Assembly (NCBI GenBank): GCA_938003515.1
Contig: CALKYL010000342.1
Coordinates: 1 to 21,249, forward strand
Length of the DNA: 21,249 nucleotides
Direction: 5' to 3'
Origin: an uncultured bacterium
GTDB lineage: Bacteria; Planctomycetota; UBA1135; UBA2386
Within the stretch, counting starts at the first letter, position 1, and each line of letters starts with the position of its first letter. The notes beneath the pieces are model-generated. The model did no database searches, was not told the DNA's origin, and worked only from the letters and a program-made list of their open reading frames with translations. The position numbers and the translations under genes are program-made. Below are positions 14,859-21,249 of this stretch, in pieces.

Positions 14859-17030
14859 CTACTGGCCGAATGTCAACAGGCTGCGATCCGAGATCACGAA
14901 GCCGGGCAGCAGCGGGCACGCGGTCTGCAGCGGATCGAACGTCGTCCACTGCACTTCGAGCGCCGTGCCGACCAGCGACGTCTGGCACGGGATCGCGAAC
15001 GCGACCTCGGCACTGCCGGCGATCACCGGCGGCGTCGCCGTGACCGAGAACGGCGTCCACACGCATGCTCCGCACGGCAGGGTCGACGCCATCGGCGCCA
15101 GGTTGAAGATCGTCAGCAGCGCGGTCGGCGGCAGGCCGGAGACGCCGCACGCGAAGCGGTTGCGACCGATCGACGGGTTGGCCGAGAACGACGGCGCGCC
15201 GCCGTTGCCGCAGCCGCCGCCGAGGTTGGCGATGCCGCCGCCGTTGGACGTGGCGGTCGCCCACTGGCCGAGCAGCGATACATTGACCCGCAGCAGCAGC
15301 GCATCGTCGGACGCGACGTCGCCGCCCGACGCGGCGGTCGCGACGCAGACATCGAGGCTCGCGAACGTCGTCTGCGTCATGCCGACGGTGACGTTGTCGC
15401 CGCAGTCGGCGCAGGTGCTGCCGTCGACGCCGATCCAGCGCATGCCCTTCTGCGGCGAGCCGCCGGGTTCGTCGAAGCGATAGGCGAGCCACGACTTGCC
15501 GACCGCGTAGCCGACGGCGGGTAGCTCGGCCTGGTGGGCGAGCGTGCCGCCGATCGACTGGTCCGGGCCGACCTCGAGACTCTGACCGTCGGCGGCGACG
15601 TGCACCGGTGCGAACCACACCCCGTTGGCCGGTGACGTCGAAGACGCGAACTGGCAGGCCACGATGCCGCGACCGGCGTAGCCGTCGACGTCCGGCGCGC
15701 TGACGCTGCGGCTGCCGTCGCCGAACACCGTGCGGCTCGGTCCGACCACCACGAGGTCCGACGACACCACCCGCCCGACGATCGACGTCGCGTTGCCGAC
15801 CGGGCCATAGCGCCGGGCGACGACGATCAGCCGACCGTCGGGCCCCGCCGCGCGCGAGATCGCCGGTTCGTGGTAGGTCGCGAACGGGCTGTCCTGCCAC
15901 AGGGTCGACCATGCGCCGACGTGCACCGCGTTGAACGTGTCGAACCAGACCGGGCGGGCGCGGATCTCGCCCACCTGGTTGTCTTCGTAGACGACGACGA
16001 AGCCGCGCCCGGATCCGATCGGCGCATCGACTTCGGCGCCGACGTCCGCCGAGACGAAGCTGCCGTTCGGGCCCGAGGACAACACCTGGAAGGCGTAGCC
16101 GCCGTTGTAGGTCGCGGCCTCGAAGCACAGCCGCGTCGTGTTGTGCGTGGCATCGGTCCACACGACCCCGAAGCGGTCGCCAAAGCCGAGATTGGCGACC
16201 TGCGGTTCGATGGCGATGCCCTGGCTCGACAGCGTCAGCACGCTGGCTGCCCCGTAGCCGTAGAGCATCGTCACGCGGGCGCGGATGTCGCTCGGCCCGA
16301 AGTTCCGCCGATGAGCGATGGCCCACAGGTCGAGGGAGGCGTCGTAGGCGGCGTCGGGAAACGACAGGAAGCCATTGGAGGCCGGCACGTCGATGGAGAA
16401 CGCTGCGCCGACGACCGGATCGAGCACCAGCGGATAGCTCGCGGCATCGACGCACGACGCCGGCAGCGACAGCTCGAGCACGCCGGCTTCGAAGCGCAGC
16501 CCGCCCGGATAGGAAACGCCGTCGGCATCGATGCCGGTGACCGCGCCGACGTGCACGTGCAAACCCGACGGCAGGCTGAAGTCGAAGCCACGGTCGTCGC
16601 CGACGGCATCCATCGCTCCGTCGACGGCGTAGCGCACGACGAGGTCGCCGCGGCCTTCGGGCCGCGTCGCAAACCGCCAGGACAACTCGACGCCGTCGGA
16701 GCGCGCTTCGAAACGCTCGTCGATGCCGGGCGCGTGGGTCAGCTTCAGCGATGCGCCGGACCGCTCGGGCTCGGCGCCGGAAGGCAGGGCCACGAGGGAT
16801 CGCTCGCCCCGGTTCGCCGACAACGCGGTCAGTTCGAGCAGTCCGGTCTGCCCACCGTCACCGGGCGCGAAGCGGAACGAGCGCCACGTGAGCGAGGCGT
16901 CGTAGCCGCTGCCGTCGATCTCGAACCCGGCGGCGTCGGCAAGCGGCCGCATCTGAGGGGGTTGCGCCTGGGCGAACGCGGGAACCGCGCACAGCAGCGC
17001 GGCGAACGAAGTCGGCAACGGGGTGCTCAT
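14859..17030 (-). CDS. large secreted beta-rich protein with a divergent shared C-terminal domain
   Basis: ATG at 17028-17030 gives 723 residues with a signal peptide (MSTPLPTSFAALLCAVPAFA, then QAQ). Residues about 30-200 form a beta-sandwich ending VLELSLPASCVDAASYPL followed by VLDPVV, a pattern common before repeats of large secreted bacterial proteins. Residues about 210-560 contain repeated strands with W-x-D, F-V-S-A-D and V-V-Y-E-D segments that look like a propeller. Residues about 595-723 (GGGCGNGGAPSFSANPSIG to SDRSLLTFGQ) correspond to the shared C-terminal domain. The frame is open upstream to 17420, but that part belongs to a separate propeller fragment. No clear ribosome-binding site precedes the ATG. 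It may be a surface or extracellular protein of unknown activity. Confidence 0.75.
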   Translation of the reverse strand: MSTPLPTSFAALLCAVPAFAQAQPPQMRPLADAAGFEIDGSGYDASLTWRSFRFAPGDGGQTGLLELTALSANRGERSLVALPSGAEPERSGASLKLTHAPGIDERFEARSDGVELSWRFATRPEGRGDLVVRYAVDGAMDAVGDDRGFDFSLPSGLHVHVGAVTGIDADGVSYPGGLRFEAGVLELSLPASCVDAASYPLVLDPVVGAAFSIDVPASNGFLSFPDAAYDASLDLWAIAHRRNFGPSDIRARVTMLYGYGAASVLTLSSQGIAIEPQVANLGFGDRFGVVWTDATHNTTRLCFEAATYNGGYAFQVLSSGPNGSFVSADVGAEVDAPIGSGRGFVVVYEDNQVGEIRARPVWFDTFNAVHVGAWSTLWQDSPFATYHEPAISRAAGPDGRLIVVARRYGPVGNATSIVGRVVSSDLVVVGPSRTVFGDGSRSVSAPDVDGYAGRGIVACQFASSTSPANGVWFAPVHVAADGQSLEVGPDQSIGGTLAHQAELPAVGYAVGKSWLAYRFDEPGGSPQKGMRWIGVDGSTCADCGDNVTVGMTQTTFASLDVCVATAASGGDVASDDALLLRVNVSLLGQWATATSNGGGIANLGGGCGNGGAPSFSANPSIGRNRFACGVSGLPPTALLTIFNLAPMASTLPCGACVWTPFSVTATPPVIAGSAEVAFAIPCQTSLVGTALEVQWTTFDPLQTACPLLPGFVISDRSLLTFGQ

Positions 17031-17273
17031 GGCGACGGTATGGCCACGGGATCGCCAGCCTCGGCCGAGGGTCTCGCGACCGACAAAAAAACGAACTGCC
17101 TGCTCGCGCCGGATGCTGCTCGGGCGGCCGACCAATTCGCAAGCGGTGCACGGTCGGCGGTGGGTCCGGGGGCCCGGAAACGCAGCTTGAACGACTTCCA
17201 TGAGAAGGCCGTAATCGTCAAGCGACGTGTCGTCGCCGCCGGCCCCGTCCACGCGAGCAGCGCATCGGGAGCT
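17031..17273. other. non-coding stretch with a sequence resembling the IS end
   Basis: No supported gene. It includes a run of seven A at about 17084-17090, unusual for this GC-rich DNA. At 17181-17189 it has CGCAGCTTG, the same nine bases that mark the end of the third IS copy, preceded by GGTCCGG at 17163-17169. No transposase remnant lies upstream at the expected distance, so this is at most a diverged element end. Confidence 0.3.
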
Positions 17274-17420
17274 CCGCGCCGGACCCGCTCCATCCGGATC
17301 CCAGGTCGCCAACGCCGCAACCATGCCGTCGACACCACCCAGCCCAGGGGACGCCGCCCACTGAACCGCACACTGCGCGAAGCAGGGCGCCGCGAGCCAC
17401 GCCGCCAGGGCGGCGGGCAC
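17274..17420 (-). pseudogene. N-terminal fragment of a beta-propeller protein gene
   Basis: A GTG at 17418-17420 opens VPAALAAWLAAPCFAQ, a signal peptide end, followed by CAVQWAASPGLGGVDGMV and ATWDPDGAGPAR. This is the characteristic start of planctomycete propeller proteins (C-x-x-Q-W then WDPDGAGP). The next expected element, L-V-V-G-G-x-F, is absent: after about 17274 the sequence becomes unrelated. The earlier start could lie upstream, since the frame is open to 17505. The missing continuation is found on the opposite strand beginning at 10718. Confidence 0.65.
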
Positions 17421-17504
17421 CCCGAACGCCGCGGGAGGTGCGATCGCGCCGGTTCGCAGGGAACTGGCGGCGGTCCATGCCCCGGGTGGTAGCGGCTCGG
17501 AGGC

Positions 17505-20500
17505 TCAGTCCTGTCCGAGCTCGTCGAGTTCGCGTCGTGCCGCGCCCGCGCCGCTGTGGTCGTCGGCGGCTTCACGAAGCTCCGCGAGCCGCTGCAGGTT
17601 GCTGGCGAGCCGCTGCTTGTTGCGGGCGGTCTGTTGCCCCGTCCACGCGCGGCGGTAGCCCGCCGTGACCTGGGACTGGGACGCCGCGGCGGCGCTCTTG
17701 TTACCGAGCTCGAGCTCGAGCTCGACCAGGGTGCGCAGCGAGTTGCTGCGCATCACGGCGTGCATCGGAGACAGCTCCTCCACGGAGCCCGGCGCGTTCG
17801 CCGTCGCGGCCTCGATCTCCTTGCGGCAGCGCTGCTCGAACCGCTCGCGCTCCTGGCTCCCCGGCGCCGCAGCGGCGATGGCAAGCAGCGCCAGCCGGGC
17901 GACCGTATCGCGCCCGATCCAGTCGTTCGCGGGGTCCGGCGCGAGCGCGAGCATCGCGTCGAGGTTGCTCTCGACCGCGGAGAGCTGGCCGCGCGCGATG
18001 TCGATGCGTGTCGCAAGCTCGATGAGCTCGCGTTCCTGGATGCGGGCGTGGACTGCCTGCGCGAGTCGCGGCGCGATGCGGCGCTGGAGCGCGAGCGCGG
18101 ACTCGACCAGCGGCGCGGCGCCGTCGTTGTCGTGCAGCGCGATCAGGCTGCGCGCGAGATTCTCGCGCAGGTCGACGATTCGGCCGGCGAGCCACAGCGC
18201 GTCCGGCGCCTGCGCGGCGAGCTCTTCGTAGCCGGCCAGCGCCGCACGCTGCCACTCGGCCGCGCGTGCGTGCTGACGCTGGTGCGAGTGCACGATGCCG
18301 CGCACCCGGGCGAGCTCGGCGCGGTGCTCGCGGATGCGGCCGGTCTCGTTCGTCGTGAAGATCTCGCTGCGCGCGAGCTCGAGCCCCTTGTCGAGCGCGG
18401 CCTCGGCCTCGGTCCAGTCGACGCGGGCGCCGAAGCGAGCGCGCACCGTCGAGTGGTGGGCGAGGTTGATCATCGCCTGCAGCACGCGCTCGCGATTCTC
18501 GCTCGACTCGGGATGCTCCTCGACGAGCCGCTCGAACAGCTCGATCGCCTCGCGTGTGTTGCCCCGCGCGGTATCGAGCTTGCCGATCCGCTCCTGCGCG
18601 AGGGCGGTGTTGATCAGCGCGGTGCCGAGCCCCTGGCGATGCGCCGGAAGCGCCGGGAAGTTGCGGGCCAGCTCGCGTTGGGTCGCGATCGCCGGCTCGA
18701 GCGCGTCGACGACGCGCGCGAAGTCCTCGGTGCGGTACCAGACCGTCGACAGCTCGACCATCGCCGGCACCAGCCGCGCGCGATGCAGCATGTCGTCGTC
18801 CCGGTCGAACTCGGCCGCGATCGTCTCGTGCAGCTCGTCGGCGGCGGCCTTCGCGGCCTCGACGTCGCCGGCTTCGACGAGGAACTTGGCGCGCTGCGCG
18901 AGCGTCGCGAGCAGCTTCGGCAGCAGCGCCGCGTGCTCCGCCGGGGCTTCGAGCAGCGGCCGGACGAGGCGCTCGGCGCGGTCGAAGAGCACGCGCGCCG
19001 CGGCCGCGTCGGCGCCGCGTAGGAGCTCGCCGCGCAGCGCGCAGATCTTGGCCGCGAGCAGCCGCTGTCTCGAACTCGGCAGATCCAGCGCGAGCAGGCG
19101 GTCGGCGCCCGCCTCGGCTGCGTCCAGCAGTGCGTCGACCTCGGCTTGCGGCCGCTCGACCGCGCGCGACCACAGCGCCTGGGAGAACGCGAGCTCCGCT
19201 CCGAGCTCGGTGACGGTCACTTCGTCGTGTCCGTCACTCGGGAGCCTGGCAAGCAGCGCGCGCGCCTCGATCGCGTTGTTGATGGCCCGCGTCCGTTCGC
19301 CGAGCTGGGCCTGGACGCGGGCGAGGCCCGCGAGCGCGGTCACGGTGCGCAGGCGAAGCCGCTGCTCGCCCGTGGCGGCCGCGAGCCGGCGGTGCAGCAC
19401 GAGCGCTTCCTCGAGCATCGCGCGCCGGACCTCCTCCATGCGCGGCACGACGCCGAGGCGGTCCTCGCCCGCGTGGACCATGCGATCGATCGCCGCAATC
19501 GCGACGTCGAGGCTGGCCTCCGCGCGCTCCTGCTCGGCCCTGGCGACCTCCAGCGCCGATTGGATGCTCGCGTTGGTGATCAGCAGGGCGATCGGCACGG
19601 CGATCAGCGCGACGGCGACCGCGAATGACGCGACGGCCGCCGCGGGGCGGCGCCGCGCCCAGCGTTGCGCGCGCAGCAGGGGGCCTGCCGTTCGAGCCGC
19701 GATGGGCTGCAGCTCGAGCACGGCCTGCAGGTCGCGCGCGAAGTCGGCCGCGGTGGAGTAACGCCGGTCGGGGTCGTGCTCCAGCGCCTTCTCGAGCACG
19801 ACGATCAGATCGCGCGGCAGTCCGACGCCGCGCGCGGCGAGCCCCGGCGGTCGGCCCGAGAGGATCGCCGTGCGCAGCGCCTCGCCCGAGCGTTCCGGGA
19901 ACGGCGGCGCGAGCGTGAACCACTCGACGAGCGTCGCCGCGAGGCCGTAGACGTCGGTGCGGCGATCGGCGGCTTCGCCTTGCACCTGCTCGGGCGCCAT
20001 GTAGGGCAGCGAGCCGACCATCGCGCCGGTACGCGTCAGCTCGACGGACTGCTCCGCGCTCTCGGGCCGCGCGAGGCCGAAGTCGAGCAGGCGCGCGCTG
20101 CCGTCGAGGCCGAGCAGCACATTGGATGGCTTGACGTCGCGGTGCAGCACACCGGCGCGGTGGGCGTGATCGAGCGCCGCGGCGATCTGGCGGCCGATCG
20201 TGATGCCGGCCTCGAGCCAGCTGCCGCGAAAGACCGCGTTGGCGCTGTCGGGCTCGGCGCCGGCGATGCCTCGCAGCGCGACGACGAGGGCCTCGCCGTC
20301 GAGGCTCGTGACGGGGCGCTCTGCGAGCCCGCCGAGGATCGCCGCGAGCGACGCGCCGCCGATCCACTCCATCGCGAACCAGGGCAGGCCGTCCTGCTCG
20401 CCGGAGGTGTAGACCGGCACGATGCCGGGGTGGGACAGCCTGGCGACGGTCGAGACCTCGCGGCGGAATCGCGCGCGCGCGTCACTCGATGCGAGCAGTT

Positions 20501-20834
20501 CGGGGCGGATCGTCTTGATCGCGACTTCGCGGTCGAGGCCTTCCTGGCGCGCGCGGTAGACGACGCCCATGCCGCCGGTGCCGAGCTGGCCGAGCACGCG
20601 GTAGTCACCGAGCCGTTCGGGCAGCGGCGGCACGAGCCCGGGATCGTCGAGCAGGCCGGTCGCGAGCAGTGTGTCGAGCCGGCGACGCAGCACCGCGGCG
20701 TGCTCCGGATGGCGCCGGCAGAACTCATCGACGATCCCCGGGCCGGACTCCTCGACGGCAGCGAGGCAGTCCGCTACGAGCGCGTTGAGGGCCGCGCCGT
20801 CGTTCTGGCCGGGTTGTCCGTTCTCGTCCGTCAT
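17505..20834 (-). CDS. transmembrane serine/threonine protein kinase
   Basis: The 1109-residue protein begins at an ATG with GGAGG five bases upstream. Residues 1-75 are an acidic helical lead. The Hanks-type kinase domain spans about 78-375: glycine loop LGTGGMGVVYRA (85-95), catalytic lysine in EVAIK (Lys107), HRDVKPSNVLL (Asp233), DFGLA (Asp251) and APEQ (280-283), all intact. A short insertion (about 172-205) lies between the hinge and helix E. A membrane helix lies at about 400-420 after an Arg-rich stretch. The remaining ~690 residues are helical with TPR-like repeats (ARGNTREAIELFERLVEEHP, AALAGYEELAAQAPDALWL). It should phosphorylate proteins from the membrane. It is divergent from an ECF sigma factor, a common planctomycete pairing. 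Confidence 0.93.
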   Translation of the reverse strand: MTDENGQPGQNDGAALNALVADCLAAVEESGPGIVDEFCRRHPEHAAVLRRRLDTLLATGLLDDPGLVPPLPERLGDYRVLGQLGTGGMGVVYRARQEGLDREVAIKTIRPELLASSDARARFRREVSTVARLSHPGIVPVYTSGEQDGLPWFAMEWIGGASLAAILGGLAERPVTSLDGEALVVALRGIAGAEPDSANAVFRGSWLEAGITIGRQIAAALDHAHRAGVLHRDVKPSNVLLGLDGSARLLDFGLARPESAEQSVELTRTGAMVGSLPYMAPEQVQGEAADRRTDVYGLAATLVEWFTLAPPFPERSGEALRTAILSGRPPGLAARGVGLPRDLIVVLEKALEHDPDRRYSTAADFARDLQAVLELQPIAARTAGPLLRAQRWARRRPAAAVASFAVAVALIAVPIALLITNASIQSALEVARAEQERAEASLDVAIAAIDRMVHAGEDRLGVVPRMEEVRRAMLEEALVLHRRLAAATGEQRLRLRTVTALAGLARVQAQLGERTRAINNAIEARALLARLPSDGHDEVTVTELGAELAFSQALWSRAVERPQAEVDALLDAAEAGADRLLALDLPSSRQRLLAAKICALRGELLRGADAAAARVLFDRAERLVRPLLEAPAEHAALLPKLLATLAQRAKFLVEAGDVEAAKAAADELHETIAAEFDRDDDMLHRARLVPAMVELSTVWYRTEDFARVVDALEPAIATQRELARNFPALPAHRQGLGTALINTALAQERIGKLDTARGNTREAIELFERLVEEHPESSENRERVLQAMINLAHHSTVRARFGARVDWTEAEAALDKGLELARSEIFTTNETGRIREHRAELARVRGIVHSHQRQHARAAEWQRAALAGYEELAAQAPDALWLAGRIVDLRENLARSLIALHDNDGAAPLVESALALQRRIAPRLAQAVHARIQERELIELATRIDIARGQLSAVESNLDAMLALAPDPANDWIGRDTVARLALLAIAAAAPGSQERERFEQRCRKEIEAATANAPGSVEELSPMHAVMRSNSLRTLVELELELGNKSAAAASQSQVTAGYRRAWTGQQTARNKQRLASNLQRLAELREAADDHSGAGAARRELDELGQD

Positions 20835-20881
20835 CGGCGCCTCCGAGCAGAACCGGGCCGCGGCCGTTTGTCGACCGGGCC

Positions 20882-21249
20882 GTGCGGCGTGATAGCCTTG
20901 GGACGACTTCCTTGCCCCCTATCCGCTCCAGCCACGATCTCGGCAGCGAAGCCTCGCGCGGCAGCGAAGCCGCGATCGAGGAGCTCCTGGTTCGGCATCT
21001 GCCGAGCCTGCGCAGCTACGTCCGGCTCAAGGCCGGGGCCATCGTGCGCGCGCGCGAGGCCGAGTCCGACGTCGTGCAGTCCGTCTGCCGCGAGGTGCTC
21101 CAGCACGAGGGCCAATTCCGCTTCGGCGGCGAGGCGGGCTTCCGCCACTGGCTGTTCGCGACCGCGCTGCGCAAGATCCTCGACAAGCACAAGCTGCACA
21201 CCGCCGAGCGCCGCGACGTGCGGCGGGAGGTGGCGCCGCCCGCAGGCGG
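20882..21249 (+). CDS. ECF-type sigma factor, partial at the right edge
   Basis: The frame is open from before 20882 to the window end. It encodes sigma region 2: AAIEELLVRHLPSLRSYVRL, REAESDVVQSVCREVLQH (core-binding helix, usual D-D-L-V-Q-E-x-F) and GFRHWLFATALRKILDKHKL (the W-L helix). Possible starts are GTG at 20882 and TTG at 20912, without a strong ribosome-binding site. Region 4 lies beyond the edge. It is transcribed away from the Ser/Thr kinase with about 47-77 bases between the starts, so the two promoters must overlap. This sigma type with a neighbouring large kinase is frequent in planctomycetes. The kinase may control the sigma factor or share its regulation. Confidence 0.85.
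   Translation, partial: MRRDSLGTTSLPPIRSSHDLGSEASRGSEAAIEELLVRHLPSLRSYVRLKAGAIVRAREAESDVVQSVCREVLQHEGQFRFGGEAGFRHWLFATALRKILDKHKLHTAERRDVRREVAPPAG

Noticed and set aside
17163..17189. A fourth IS91-like copy ending at CGCAGCTTG
   Set aside because: Only nine bases plus a short GGTCCGG match. There is no transposase tail at the expected distance upstream, so it is noted as a weak resemblance only.
17031..17420. Upstream extension of the 723-residue secreted protein to 17420
   Set aside because: The extension begins with its own signal peptide and a propeller N-terminus and then degenerates. The ATG at 17030 has a separate signal peptide, so these are two units.
17556..19761. Two 488-codon plus-strand frames
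   Set aside because: They are antisense to the intact Ser/Thr kinase, have low-complexity composition and no recognisable motif; long antisense frames are expected at this GC content.
1..21249. CRISPR arrays, tRNA or rRNA genes
   Set aside because: No regularly spaced repeat-spacer structure, no tRNA-like cloverleaf with a TTCGA-type arm and no conserved rRNA segment was noticed on reading either strand.

Overview
The window is GC-rich throughout and looks like planctomycete chromosome. The grounds are the gene families: secreted proteins sharing one C-terminal beta-rich domain (short GxGCxG-type start, long Pro/Leu/Gly middle, end near A-x-E-L-x-L-G), beta-propeller proteins with a WDPDGAGP N-terminus, an ECF sigma factor next to a large Ser/Thr kinase with an extended N-terminus, and a sigma factor next to a membrane-anchored leucine-rich-repeat protein. 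This assignment is by family recognition only. No rRNA or tRNA gene was seen.

Layout. 51-3080 (minus): a probable operon of a 12-cysteine secreted protein, a MauE/DoxX-like membrane protein with a CNC motif, and a membrane-anchored protein with carboxypeptidase-regulatory-like domains, with gene fragments at both ends. 3077-4460: a 5'-truncated unknown gene head-to-head with a 5'-truncated IS91-like transposase. 4671-6586 (plus): ECF sigma factor overlapping a transmembrane LRR protein, a candidate sigma/anti-sigma pair. 6660-8480: a 5'-truncated secreted-protein gene and a complete secreted-protein gene, convergent on a hairpin. 8571-9128: the tail of a second IS91-like copy joined to the first part of a methyltransferase gene. 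9239-10615 (minus): a two-domain discoidin-like secreted protein. 10718-12514: the C-terminal part of a propeller gene, a truncated and frameshifted sigma-54 activator, and a small fragment. 12705-13907 (plus): a LamG-like secreted protein. 13955-14823: the last part of folE with an internal stop, a third IS91-like copy, and an N-terminal gene fragment. 14859-17030 (minus): a large secreted protein. About 17274-17420: the N-terminus of a propeller gene. 17505-20834 (minus): a Ser/Thr kinase, divergent from an ECF sigma factor that runs off the right edge.

Two themes stand out. First, the middle of the window (about 3.0-17.4 kb) is a patchwork of intact secreted-protein genes and broken genes, with three IS91-like 3' ends in one orientation. 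A single 6.6 kb inversion between about 10717 and 17274 would rejoin two propeller fragments in frame. Second, two regulatory modules (sigma plus LRR protein; sigma plus kinase) and one export/redox-like operon are intact. Coordinates of broken ends are estimates from where recognisable coding stops.
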